From: Balanoglossus misakiensis
Taxonomy: Eukaryota; Hemichordata
Direction: 5' to 3'
Length of the DNA: 64,000 bases
NCBI GenBank assembly: GCA_040954595.2
Contig: CM082598.2
Span: 9,300,001-9,364,000, forward strand
Part shown: piece by piece, positions 50,681 to 61,501 of the stretch
Layout of the letters: every line of letters starts with the position of its first letter
Position numbering within the stretch: position 1 is the stretch's first letter
Position numbers and translations under genes: made by a program
The notes under the pieces: generated by a model
Seen by the model: only the letters and a program-made list of their open reading frames with translations
The model's database searches: none
What the model was told of the DNA's origin: nothing

Positions 50681-50938
50681 CTAAGCGCAAACGTTCAGAT
50701 GTTGTGGATAAACTTTGATATACTAAGCGCAAACGTTTATATGCTGTGGATAAAATTCAATATGTTAAGCCCAAACGTTCAGATGTTGTGGATAAAACGT
50801 TAATATCTTGTGGATAAACTTTGCTATACTAAGCGCAAACGTTTATATGCTGTGGTTAAAATTCAATATATTAAGCCCAAACGTTCAGATGTTGTGGATA
50901 AAACGTTTATATCTTGTGGATAGACTTCAATATACTAG
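50681..50938 (+). repeat. Higher-order minisatellite (42+42+22 bp)
   Basis: Two 106-bp blocks each contain a 42-bp unit (ACTAAGCGCAAACGTTTATA type), a second 42-bp unit (TTAAGCCCAAACGTTCAGAT type) and a 22-bp short unit (AAAACGTTWATATCTTGTGG), with partial units at both ends. Confidence 0.8.
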
Positions 50939-51012
50939 GCGCAAACACGTTGATGATACGCGCAAGCACGTTGATGATATGCGCAACCACGTTGATGATA
51001 TGCGCAAACACC
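50939..51012 (+). repeat. 21-bp tandem repeat following the minisatellite
   Basis: GCGCAARCACGTTGATGATA-Y repeats three times plus a partial unit. Because 21 is a multiple of three, one frame reads RKHVDDM repeatedly, but there is no sign of a gene around it. Confidence 0.8.
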
Positions 51013-51176
51013 ATTATCATATGGTACTTTACTATGATGTTGTTGTGGTGGCGCTGTTTCGGCTATGCCATTCCCATAATGCAACATTAAAACTTTTGCG
51101 CCAACACCATTACGCCCTTTGACATTTTGAAAAAGCATTTTGGTTTAGGTCGAGTTGACTTTTCACAGCCCTCTTA

Positions 51177-51290
51177 GTCTCGGTTACCCAGACCCGTCTG
51201 CTTCTTCCGTTGGGCACTCCAGAAAGAGGGACTGGGGAAATGCCATAGAAAAATCTCAGGGCAAAGATGGCCGACTTGGGACAAAAGCGA
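51177..51290 (+). mobile_element. GTCTCGGTTACC element, single arm
   Basis: An arm about 80% similar to 19811-19917 (GTCTCGGTTACCCAGACCC, then CTGGGGAAATGCCATAG). The matching right arm is absent. Confidence 0.6.
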
Positions 51291-51456
51291 TGCATTTATT
51301 TGTAGCACACAACAAAATAAATTGCAAGACAAAAGGGTGAAAAAAGAAAATTAGGAAATCAATTCAATACTTATGTGAGGGAACGGTCGGTCACCATGGT
51401 GACATAACTTTTGAGAGACAATGGCGTCTGCCTCTACGTGGTAGTAGACTAATAGA

Positions 51457-51868
51457 ATCTCACACTCCCAAGGACCTGGGATCATATTTCTCACACGAGT
51501 GGGGGATTTTCTGTCCAACACGAGCAGCAGGTGAGTATGGGACAGAATATCCCCGACGAGTGTGAGAAATATGATCCCAGGTCCCCTTGGTGTGTGAGAT
51601 TATTTTTCTCACACGGTCACAAATTACCCAAATTCGTTAAAAACATTGAATAAATGACGCTGGAACTGTCGTCTGGGGGCACGTTGTAGTCTCTGTCCCT
51701 GTAATACACAATCGCGCCATTGGATAACTTTTAGCGCGCGTAGCAAAAGAACGCTTTGTCAACCAATCAGCGCTCGCGTCATATACAGCTTTCGATTCAG
51801 TGAGAGTGTGAGAACAATTTGTTCTCACACTCTGTTCTCACACTCCCAGCGTGCCAGGAGTGTGAGAA
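51457..51868. repeat. TCACACTCC repeat with terminal hairpin
   Basis: The first 150 bp fold back (ATCTCACACTCCCAAGGACC pairs with the inverse at 51577-51600), and the last 70 bp contain three further TCTCACACTC inversions. Related to 26905-27165. Confidence 0.55.
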
Positions 51869-53101
51869 ATACATTTCTTTAGTTTACCCAGTATTTGTAG
51901 GTCGAAGACACGATAGCTGAATTAGGTCTCGACATGCGACATTATGTCATATTTAAGACTAAAAATGCTACCATTTCATGTCACCTATTATGATTTTAAT
52001 TACTCCCAGAAACAGTGCGAAATATGCAAATATATTTGATAATTAACCTTGTTTTGAGGATTTTCAATCCCAATGGAAGGAGAATTAGCGCAGTGTGTGA
52101 GGACACGAAGTTTGTCAAAAAGTCATAATTTTGAACAACTGGCAAATCCAAAATTATTCTGACAGACAGTATGAAATTCTTATTTAAGTATTGAATTGAT
52201 TTCCAATTTTCTTCTTCTGCCTTTTTGTCTTGTAATTTATTTCGTTGTGTGCTACAAAATTCTAAAATTTGTAATACAATGCAAGCAAAAAAGAAAAGAA
52301 AAGAAAAGAAACGTGCTAATCTGAATAAGTGGGTGAATCTGAATCTAAAATTGACATCATCTTTGAAATCCAATATGGCAAATGTGGCCGGTAATCGGAT
52401 CAGTCCACAGGTGAATTAGCCTTTTCTGCAGGGAAACAAACAAACAAACACACAAATTTAATAAAGAAAGAAAGAAACAACAACCACCATGATGATAAAC
52501 AACGTGGTGTCTTGAATTGAGCCGCCCACTCACGCGATCGAGCAGTTGACACAAATGTGGCTTGTGTCAAAGGTCCCTTGCGTATGCTAGTCAATTTTAT
52601 CTCGTCCAACTAATAGTATGTAGGGCCTACACGTACTCAATTCAGACAGTACTCAAATTCAGACAGTGGATACATCGAGATTGTTTTACGCATGCAGGAC
52701 CGGTTGATCGTATATCACATCTTGCCACAGAAAAGTATTTGTAGGGTTTATTTTTGCAATTGTCTGTGGTTGTGTTCCTGGTGAACTCCATTATACATGT
52801 ATTTCACAGAAAGGTGGCAATTGAAAGCATCCATGGGTAAACAGATAGTTTATACTCCTGTGATAAGCCACCGTTTACACAAGCGTTCAAGACACCCGCC
52901 CCACACATTTGCATATCCTACACCACCTCTTGTGTGCCCACGGCCAATTTGTTTGGTCTTTAACAATAGCTTATAAAGTGGTTAATTAGCATGTGAGTTT
53001 TGTACGGGGAAATTTTAATGAAATAAGCTGAGTCAGCCTAGGTTCTAGAGCTTTGTGGAGGACTGTGAGTTTATGAGATTGGTCAGCACATGTTGTTTAT
53101 C
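51869..53101. other. No gene recognised
   Basis: AT-rich, with (AAAAG)n at 52290-52312 and (AAAC/AAAG)n near 52430-52480. Confidence 0.5.
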
Positions 53102-53104
53102 TTA

Positions 53105-54038
53105 GGGACCGTTCAGTTTTTACGGCAGGGGGGGGGGGGCGGCAAGTTTGTGTCATCGGTTCTCAAAATCAGGCCGACCCCCCCCCCCCCTTCACCCAGG
53201 ACCAAAAAATGATGACCCCCCCTTTGACAGACCCAAAAATATGATGAACCCCCCCCCCCCCCCACGCACAAAACATTCGCCGTCTTGATCCTATGTACAC
53301 TGTATGCAATAAAGGGAATGAGGCTCCTCACACCTCAATTATATAATAAAGTATTATTGAAGTATATAATAGTATATCGTCGCAATAAAGAAATCTATGA
53401 ACAAATTAAAATGACAAGTCAATACAATAGTTGCTATAATCGGTAAAACAAGAAAAGTGGCGGGGGTGGGTGTGGGAGGGGGTGTCCCCCTCCCACATAA
53501 GAAAATTTTGTAAAATATGTATCGCAAAGTTGCATTTTAATGAACTCAAAAGCAAATTATCTCAATGTTTGGGAGGACCAATTTCACTTTTTGCGACTCC
53601 ACTCAAAGTTAGATTTGGCGTCATCTTGTCATGACATCATTTATAAAACTTCTAGTATATGGAAGATGCAGCGCGAAACTATCAGTTATGCAAAATGGTT
53701 TAAACAATTATTCTCCTTTATGTATTACTTTGTTAAATATTATCATTGGTGGGGTTGGAGTGGCAAGCATTCTGCCCTGATACACTAGACAAACCAGCAA
53801 AAAATGAAATGTGGCGAAGAATGAAGGGGGTGGGTGGATTAGAAAATTTTGCAAAATAAAGGGTGCGAAACTGCAATTTTGTGGACTCAAAAGCAAAAGT
53901 TTGGTGGCAAAAGTATGTGACCCCCCCTAAACGTTTAAAAAAACCAGATGACCCCCCCTTTGTGGACTTCGAAATTTACGTGACCCCCCCCCCCTACCCC
54001 CCCCCCCCCCCCCCCGGCCGTAAAAAATGAACGGTCCC
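53105..54038. mobile_element. GGGACCGTTC element, complete 934-bp copy
   Basis: Target TTA on both sides (53102-53104, 54039-54041). Opposite internal orientation to the 20572 copy. Long G and C runs lie inside both ends (up to 17 C near 53253 and a long C-run before 54015). Confidence 0.8.
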
Positions 54039-54360
54039 TTAGTACAATGGCATGAAGGTACATTCATGCCTTGAAGGTGTAAATTTTAAACAACAATAGT
54101 GGGCACAGATATTGCTGTAGGCAGAGGACAGCAATTTCAGACTCCCTAATAAATCACTTATGATGTTAACACTTAATATTTCCTTCTGGCTACAATCATG
54201 GTTGACCTTAGTAGAGTACCACTTCAAAGATACAGTGCAGTGGCTCTATGCAGCATGTATCTAGTTTGCTTCTATTGTCTATGGTTTGCCATTGCAAAGG
54301 TGAACTATATTGAATACAATATATAAATGGAATTTGAGTGTGACTTGCAACATATATGCA

Positions 54361-54364
54361 TACA

Positions 54365-54396
<32 letters not shown>

Positions 54397-54530
54397 CACA
54401 TACATACATACATACACACTGTACTTACATACATACACACACACATACACACGCTTATACATACATACATACATACATACATACATACATACATACATAC
54501 ATACATACATACATACATACATACATACAC
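54361..54530 (+). repeat. Compound microsatellite (ACGC)n-(CA)n-(CATA)n
   Basis: Short ACGC and CA runs pass into a (CATA)n run of about 17 units, ending at 54530. All long frames here are translation of the repeat. Confidence 0.95.
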
Positions 54531-54538
54531 AAAATCAC

Positions 54539-54713
54539 TTTCTACCATTTATTCATTTTGGCGAGATTTTTACTCATATCCTACAAACGGGATGGAAGTT
54601 GTGTGTGGTCGAACATTGATTCACTACTTATCCACGTGTAGGATAACATCAACTGTGTCTTGTATCAAACATAATTGATGGAAAAAGGGCAGCGAGAGAG
54701 AGACTTTGTCCCT
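54539..54713. mobile_element. AGGGACAAAG foldback MITE, right arm next to a microsatellite
   Basis: The right half from the centre to GTCCCT, TTAA at 54714-54717. The left half is absent, and a (CATA)n microsatellite ends exactly where the left arm should begin. Confidence 0.75.
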
Positions 54714-55024
54714 TTAACCTTGATAGATGCGTCTTACTGCCATTGCACAATCCTATCATCTCAACTAACCTTCGATGTTGTTTACAAGATAGAGTACAAG
54801 CATATTTTGTTTTTATACATTCACTTTCATCCTTGTACATGCTGTTTCATGCTCATCAGCCTATTATATATAACAGAGACAGATTCTGTACAAAACAAAT
54901 CAAGGATATGTGTAACAAAAGAACTGAAACAAATGTCCACCTTGTACAAGTTATCTCATGTTCAAGTTCTCTATCTTTGCTTCCAACAAACCATGTCTAA
55001 CTGTAATCTGAAGGACAACACTTA

Positions 55025-55330
55025 ACGGGAAAAGTCTCTCTCTCGCTGCCCTTTTCCATTAAAGGGACACAGTCTTTCTCTTGCTGCCCCTTTTTCCTGT
55101 AATTATGTTTTATACAAGACACTGTTTATGTTATTCTACATGTGGATATACCGGTATAGTGAATCAACGTTGATAACACTCAACTTGCATCCTGTTTGTA
55201 GTAAAATTCTCGCCAAAATGAATAAACGGTAGAGACTGATTATTCATTTTGACGAGGTTTTTCACTCTCGTTTCTACAAGTGGGATGGAAGTTGTGGTTG
55301 AATGATGATTCTCATCAAACATCATTTAAC
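55025..55330. mobile_element. AGGGACAAAG MITE inserted in a copy of itself
   Basis: A left-end fragment (55025-55058, AAGTCTCTCTCTCGCTGCCC then TTTTCCA) runs into TTAA at 55059-55062 followed by a second left end (AGGGACACAG at 55063). The internal CCATTAATTATG of the family contains the TTAA target. The second copy's right arm decays after about 55300. Confidence 0.65.
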
Positions 55331-55504
55331 AGAATAAAAAGCATATACAAGATTTGTTAAAGCTTAATTTCTTTTATCCAGTTGCAGCTCCTGTGCCTTT
55401 AACAGCAAAGAAAATATGCAATCATGTGTATTAACAGTTCATGAACGCCAAAGTTACTTAATTAATATACTTCATCTGATGTTTTTTTTTGTTTTCTTGG
55501 GCAG

Positions 55505-55615
55505 TTGATGTCTTAGGTCAGGCTGGTAAACCAAAAACCATCACAAGATTTCAAACAAACACTGCACCAGTGTTTGAACTGTATGGTGACTGGGATGAAC
55601 TAGCAAGAGACAAAT
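55505..55615 (+). CDS. Candidate internal exon of an unrecognised gene
   Basis: A pyrimidine-rich tract ending TTTTCTTGGGCAG is followed by 111 open bases and then GTATCC. Read in phase 1 it encodes [20 protein letters not shown] followed by [16 protein letters not shown]. The composition is strongly protein-like (charged and aromatic, no stops), and the exon is symmetric (phase 1 in, phase 1 out). I do not recognise the protein. The donor GTATCC is weak, which is the main doubt. The neighbouring DNA on both sides is MITE debris, and no partner exon was identified with certainty. It could belong to the same plus-strand gene as the exon candidate at 40302-40467. Confidence 0.5.
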
Positions 55616-55675
55616 GTATCCTTTACTTTTAACTTCTATCAGATATAGAGTTAGGCGCTGTTCTGATCTCAGTGT

Positions 55676-55912
55676 ACACGCCACACTACATCTGAACCTA
55701 TGCCATAGAACATCTCGTTTTAGCGACTTGGTCCATTCGACCAATCACATAGCGGCTTTTCTGATGCTTTGGAACTGGCCACGCACTTCTAATGTTCAAG
55801 TTCGTATGTTTTTCCACACCTCCAGTTTTCTTCTCTAATGACCGCTCTGATTGGATTGAGAAAGTGCGAGATTTAAACAAGATCTCCTATGGCAAAGGTT
55901 CAGATGTAGTGC
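55676..55912. repeat. Inverted repeat with CACTACATCTGAACC arms
   Basis: ACACTACATCTGAACCTATG near 55682 pairs with the inverse near 55887-55908. A probable MITE just after the candidate exon at 55505. Confidence 0.5.
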
Positions 55913-56441
55913 GGGCGTCCCTTCCGAACAGAACAGCCAAGAATCAGCAAAGCTAAAGACGGTGCCCATCACTACATCTGATTTTAATCAATTGGTTTCA
56001 CCCTCCCAAAGTAACTGAATTGTACTGTAAGTGTTTTTTGCAAAATAAGCTGGAACATGATCGTCTCTGTTTTAAGCAAATTCGCAATTCTGGATTTTAC
56101 GTTATTTACAAATATAGATGTGTTGACCATTTTGAAAGTCAATAGTCTGTGTTTTATGAGTATGAAAAGAAAAAAAAATCTGGAAATTTGGAAATGTTTT
56201 CAGAGTGTTCTGCTTGAAGTAGTATGTCTTGGGTGCATGGCATGTGATTTTTCCTTAACTGAATTGATACAGATATTTCAATGACACGAATCATGAAAGG
56301 ATTTGTCACCTTGAAGAAGAATCAAGATGTGCATTGTCATAAAATCTGACTTTCAAAAATTTGCCCCTATCAATTCCTCAACAGTGTTCTGTGAATGCCG
56401 GTTATGGTGGACAAAAATTCGCTGACTGGAAAGATTACTAA

Positions 56442-56661
56442 GGCCAAAATAAAAAATATGTGCTGTTCCGATTGCCCGACCTACCCTAATTTTAGCCCGC
56501 TGACCCTAAACGTTTTAGAGCTTCCTAAACTGGAAGTAAAATTAACGATGTCAAATATACAAAATTTATGAAAATTGCGAGAATCACGCAAGAACTATGA
56601 CGTCATTCTTCTACACTACAGCGGCCAGTAATCGGAACAGCACATATTTTTTAATTTGGCC
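56442..56661. mobile_element. GGCCAAAATA MITE (TAA target)
   Basis: 220 bp, TAA on both sides (56439-56441, 56662-56664), lacking the CTACCTACC block near the right end that the 42551 copy has. Well-preserved 30-bp terminal inverted repeats. Confidence 0.8.
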
Positions 56662-57180
56662 TAATATTGCTAGGTGAAAGAACCCTTTAGAAGCCTGCTG
56701 CTTTGCAACGTTTTATTAAAAATCACCATAAATACTTGTCCACAGAACTTCAGTGCCCCTGTGCTTCATGTTTATTTTAACAACAGACGTTATCTTTGAA
56801 CTCACAAAAGTGCACCAATGTTACAACACTTTGAAAAGAGGCTATTCGTATAATTCATTATTATACATCTAGTGCCGAGAACAATAGATTTTGGCGTGCA
56901 ATAAAAAGCCGTACGGAACGGTACGTACGGAACGCGCGTTAAATATGTCTTTAGTTTCAAGGCGCCCCCAACTCACCGTGTACAGGTATGCGTTGTTATG
57001 CAGACGGTTTCAAGACACCCCCACTCCAACGCACGCGCATGTACGTAAACAAAAAAGAAAGATGGCTGCTCACTGAGTCAACTGAGCGGTTTTCGATCGT
57101 TTGTATCGGCATTTTGGGCATTTTGAAAGTCAAGTAACATGCAACACAAGAACTAACGGAGATGTAAGATGTATAATAAT

Positions 57181-57310
57181 AAGGTTATTACGAAAATACC
57201 GCAAAGTATGCACTCGGACATTAGCGCAGCGCATCGCCCTCCGCTACGCGTCGGGCGATACTCAGCGCTAATGTCCTCATGCATACTTTGCGGTATTTTC
57301 GTAATAACCT
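57181..57310. mobile_element. AAGGTTATT palindromic element
   Basis: A 130-bp near-perfect palindrome beginning AAGGTTATTACGAAAATACC and ending in the inverse, with a CG-rich centre (GCATCGCCCTCCGCTACGCG). Similar in plan to 62132-62270 and 63142-63280. Confidence 0.75.
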
Positions 57311-58094
57311 CATAATACTGGTAATTTATGAGTACAGATTGAACCAATGTTTTATACAAACACCTTGTAAATCCATATGAATAATTAATACAATGTGTTC
57401 TCTAAACCAGATTATGCGGTCTCTAGTCTCTCAGCATAAAGACAATGCTAATTTAATTGTAAGTAATGATTAGTTGAGTCTTGGCCTGCTTAAAGGGAGA
57501 AGTGTGTGCAAGAATGTATCAATTGTCAATACTACTTTAGTGGAGACAATTCATGCATGCATATATTTATGGTGGGAATTCTGTGTTGGTCAACTAAATC
57601 ATAATCATCATTGTTTCTTGCATCAGTGAATTTCCTCACGAGATGTAGTGTCAAGTTGTCGAATAGTTGGTGTGTAAGCATATAATCTGTTGGGAATGCT
57701 CATAATATATGCAGTGAGCAATGAGGCCCAATGAGGTTATAAACGGTACGCTCAGGTATTTTCACCTGACAGGTCTTACTGATATTCCGGTTCCGCAACC
57801 AAATACCCTTGCTGGCCGTTTCAAGCAGCGCCCTCATGGACCACTGATGTCCCAGACATCTACATGACCAATTCACCACCTGAGGGCGTACTATTTGAGT
57901 GCATAAAAAATGCAGTCAACCGTGAATAAGACACACTGAGTACCAGTAGGCATTTTGCTTTTCAGAAGAAAAGCTTACCATGTATTGCAACAGGGATATG
58001 CTGAAGTGTAAACTTTTATTGACTTCTTGTGAATCCCTGTGTCATGGCAGCAATTTCCTTGCAGTTCATCAATAGTGCACGTGGTACCGGTACC

Positions 58095-58253
58095 ATTCAT
58101 ACAAAACATGATGAAATCGCGCACATCACGCAAGAACTATTCTTCTACACTACAGCGACCAGAGAAATAAAAAAAAATGCGAAAAAAAAAAATCCCTACC
58201 TACCCTATTTTTGAAAACCACATAAATCGGAACAGCACATTATTTTTTTGGCC
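58095..58253. mobile_element. GGCCAAAATA MITE, right half
   Basis: It begins within the family at ATCGCGCACATCACGC and keeps the right end (ATCGGAACAGCACATTATTT...GGCC). The left end is missing. Confidence 0.65.
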
Positions 58254-58487
58254 TGAGCAGTATGTGACCATGGATATAGTGGTTCAGTGAATTAGACATT
58301 TTTATTGCAAGCTAGTATTGACATGTCAACATGAAGAGCAAATTGCACAATAAAATGCAATGTAATGCAACACATTACATATTACAGTGCAGTGCAGTAC
58401 AACACATTTGTCATGAAGAGTAACAATATGTAACTGTATCATGAGCCACTTACTGTAAAACACTGAATTCTCCTCTCTAAGTCTTAA

Positions 58488-58884
58488 GGATGTGCGAACA
58501 TAAACTGGAAAACTGCGCACAATCGTCTTTTTCCGTAGGATTACACGGAGAATAGCTATAAATCTCACTTCTACTAATTGTCATTTTCATGAAATTTTAC
58601 ACATAGCTTTGTAAAATTCATTGGTCAAATAAAATTGTGTGGTCACTGCGCTCTAATTTGAGATAAACTTTGCTAAATAATTTGCCCATAGACAAACCGT
58701 GGTGAAAAATGCTGACTCCGCAGTTTTCTTCAAGATATCGATTAAATTCGCAGCCTTGTATTTCGAAAACAAGCAAAGTGACCCCTATATTTTATTACGG
58801 ATTTTCATAATACATAAAAAGGAGACACCAAAATCCACAATTAAAAGAAATGACAATACCTTCAATTTTACTGATCGTACATCC
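58488..58884. mobile_element. GGATGT/ACATCC element, complete copy (TTAA target)
   Basis: 397 bp from GGATGTGCG to CGTACATCC with TTAA on both sides (58484-58487, 58885-58888). It serves as reference for the broken copies at 8432 and 49013. There is no convincing protein, although a short frame reads through one arm. Confidence 0.75.
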
Positions 58885-58888
58885 TTAA

Positions 58889-60637
58889 TTAGGTTTTTTC
58901 TACATAGGTGAAAAAATCTCACATGATCGGCACAATTTTCAAGATGGCCGATTTTGCTATGTGTAAGAAATGGAAGTTAATAAGCTAAAGTGATACTGGG
59001 TCATAAAATGTGAAAGAGTTGAATTGGTTTAAATTCTAACTAAGGCATGCCATATTTGTGGAATATTAAGTATTTTCATGAATGATTCAATGCAGTCTAC
59101 AAACAACTGTTTCAGTACTTATATCAGTACAGCAGAATCTTTCCCATTTGGACCTTGAATCAAGATTGCATGCAAAGTTGATGGAATTCTTCAATTGTTT
59201 GATTTCTTCTAGATTTTGACCAAAACTGAACTATCAGTCACGTGGAGTTGATGTGCAGTACAGTGACACATCAGTGATCCTGAAACTGTCGTTTATTTTC
59301 AAATTTGTTTGAAGCTCCATTAGCTGTAATATTTTGCTATGGTTTCAGAATTTTTGTTTTGTGTTTATATCTATTGCAGTTTCTTGTTCAAATTCCTGAA
59401 ACATGATGAAATGCCCTGCATTTTGCTTATCAACACATCATGTATTTGTATAGTCTGCACTGTAATTGTGCAAAATTTGAATTCAAGTCCGGACTAGAAT
59501 TAATTTGTAAACAATAACAATGGCTGTTACATACATACAGGCTACTTTGACAGAAGGAGTACAGGGTAACTTAGAATACTGTTTGGTGTAGAACAAGAAA
59601 TTGCATTTGATAAACAGAACAAAAAATACTGGAATAAATTTTAAGCCAAGGATACAACTAATGCCCATTTCATGCAGCTATTGTTATGCAAAGTTGAGTT
59701 AGGTTGATTACTCTTTTGGCTCTTTAGGGAATGTTTTTATCACCTTTGAGTAAAATATTATAAATACTCTTTTATAACTTTGGAGTACATTGACAATGTT
59801 CAATCATCACAAAGTTTCACTGATTACAACACTCATGTCTAGAGTCAATAACATCTAATGATTGCAAACAGAAAGAAGTACCATGCTGTTTGTGTATGCA
59901 AATATGTACTCATGAAAATACTGAAAATTATTTTAACTGGAGAAACTGTTTTTACATGCGATGCATGATTGTAATTTTTACTAGCATTGATCATGATGAC
60001 AGAGAGAATGTAGAATTGCTGGAAGTTATTATTTTGAAATGTTTTCAACACAATTTTATTTTGATTATCCTTATTTGCTTATCACCAGTTTAAAATACCA
60101 ATTTGTATCATGACAATCAACTTTTAACAAGAACAACAACAACAACAACAACAAAGATTGACACAATGTTTAATTACAATCTTTATCATGCTTAATGTTT
60201 TTGTCAAGTAAGAATCAGTCGTTGTAGTACAGCCATAATTTTTTTTGTGTATTCATGATTACAAATATGTGTTATTCTTCTTGACTAAGCAAATATCTGA
60301 ATTTTTGTAAGGTACATTTGTATAATACACCAACACCATCAAATCTTATTTTTTTCCAACAGAACACATTGTACGTCTCACTCCACTTAAGCTGCTTCAA
60401 TAAAGATGTGAAAACTATTCCCGCAAATGAAGTTTTGTTGATTCAAGAGGAAATTACATATACTTTTACACATATTTTTTTCTAATATGAAATTCACAAC
60501 TGCAAAGGTCATAGGTTACGGGTATGACTATCGAACATGAGTACGTGTATTGTATGAATAAATACCTGGATAATTACATATAGCACATAGGACTTTACAT
60601 ACACTCTTGGAACCATAATCTCTACAGTAATGTATCT
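58889..60637. other. Region downstream of the acetyltransferase gene
   Basis: Probably includes the acetyltransferase 3' UTR (to about 60055). 59290-59640 is a diverged copy of the repeat at 5830-6180. No other gene recognised. Confidence 0.5.
60126..60154 (+). repeat. (AAC)n microsatellite
   Basis: About nine CAA/AAC units, downstream of the acetyltransferase. Confidence 0.9.
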
Positions 60638-61327
60638 TTACAATTTCAAGACAAATATTTTAGAAGATGGACAAATGGTAATATCCTTAAAAGGTTTTTT
60701 GCCATTGAATTGAAATTCATTGTAAGTTAGTTCACCAGCATCTTCAAAGCCAAGTTTTTTGTACAATTTTTGACTTTGCAAAGCGGAAGTCTGGGCAATC
60801 ACATACTTGCAGCCACGTTTGATCGCCAGCTTCGTTCTAAGATCTATTAACTTGGTAGCAATGCCCCTCCCTTGATAACAAGTATCTACCGCTACTTTGG
60901 CACTCTTGCAAACCAGCCAATCAGGCTGAGCCAAAAAAACGGGATAATCCCGCATGTGTTTATCAAGTTCAGTAATAAAATGCATGACGCATTCGTAATA
61001 CGGTAGAGTTTCAGGAGGTGCCAAGGGGTCGTCTTCTTTGCCAAAAAAGTTCTCTACTGTCACCGTGAAAGCCGTTGTCACACCAATCAACTTATTTGTA
61101 TTGCTATCAAGTGCAACTACAGAGACGCCATCTTGGATAGCTTCACGACAAACACTTAAATTGGAAGCCAGCTCCACCTTGTAGGGTTGTTTGACACAGC
61201 TTGACAGAGGTTCCGAGTGAATAAATGCCTTCGTCAGAAGATGAGCACCTTCTTCTTGGAAAAGTTCGGTGAATACCCTGTAGCTTACACCATCTTTATT
61301 CTCAAGTTCTTGTCCAACATCAGCCAT
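60638..61327 (-). CDS. GNAT-family acetyltransferase, arylalkylamine N-acetyltransferase-like
   Basis: An intact single-exon coding sequence of 229 residues, ATG at 61327 and TAA at 60638-60640. The fold is GNAT. Motif A is KVAVDTCYQGRGIATKL (residues 144-160) with the Q-G-R-G-I-A acetyl-CoA pyrophosphate loop. Motif B is around residues 182-205 (ALQSQKLYKKLGFEDAGELT). The IGVTTAFTV strand (81-89) precedes it. Length and layout resemble the insect and invertebrate arylalkylamine/dopamine N-acetyltransferase-like group, cytosolic enzymes that transfer acetyl groups from acetyl-CoA to amines; the substrate cannot be read from sequence. No signal peptide or membrane segment is visible. On the minus strand TTGCAG lies about 30 bases before the ATG (acceptor just above 61357), suggesting an upstream non-coding exon. 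An AATAAA on the minus strand at 60055-60060 could be the poly(A) signal of a ~580-base 3' UTR. Confidence 0.9.
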   Translation of the reverse strand: MADVGQELENKDGVSYRVFTELFQEEGAHLLTKAFIHSEPLSSCVKQPYKVELASNLSVCREAIQDGVSVVALDSNTNKLIGVTTAFTVTVENFFGKEDDPLAPPETLPYYECVMHFITELDKHMRDYPVFLAQPDWLVCKSAKVAVDTCYQGRGIATKLIDLRTKLAIKRGCKYVIAQTSALQSQKLYKKLGFEDAGELTYNEFQFNGKKPFKDITICPSSKIFVLKL

Positions 61328-61501
61328 TGTTCAGTCAATTTGAGACAGAAGTGAGATCTGCAAGAATGATATATAGGGTCAAGAAAGCCATGCATAATAA
61401 TAATATTTATTTCGCGTAGGTCTGATACTGATATTTATTATTCAATGTACTTTTAAATCATTATTAGAACCTGAAAAATATTTAAGTTTTTTAAGTTACC
61501 A

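Noticed and set aside
50808-51122. Plus-strand frame with repeated RKHVDDM
   Set aside because: The 21-bp tandem array keeps a frame open by its length; no gene signals around it.
54310-54678. Long open frames of alternating YVCM or THTY residues on both strands
   Set aside because: Pure translation of the CATA/CA microsatellite.
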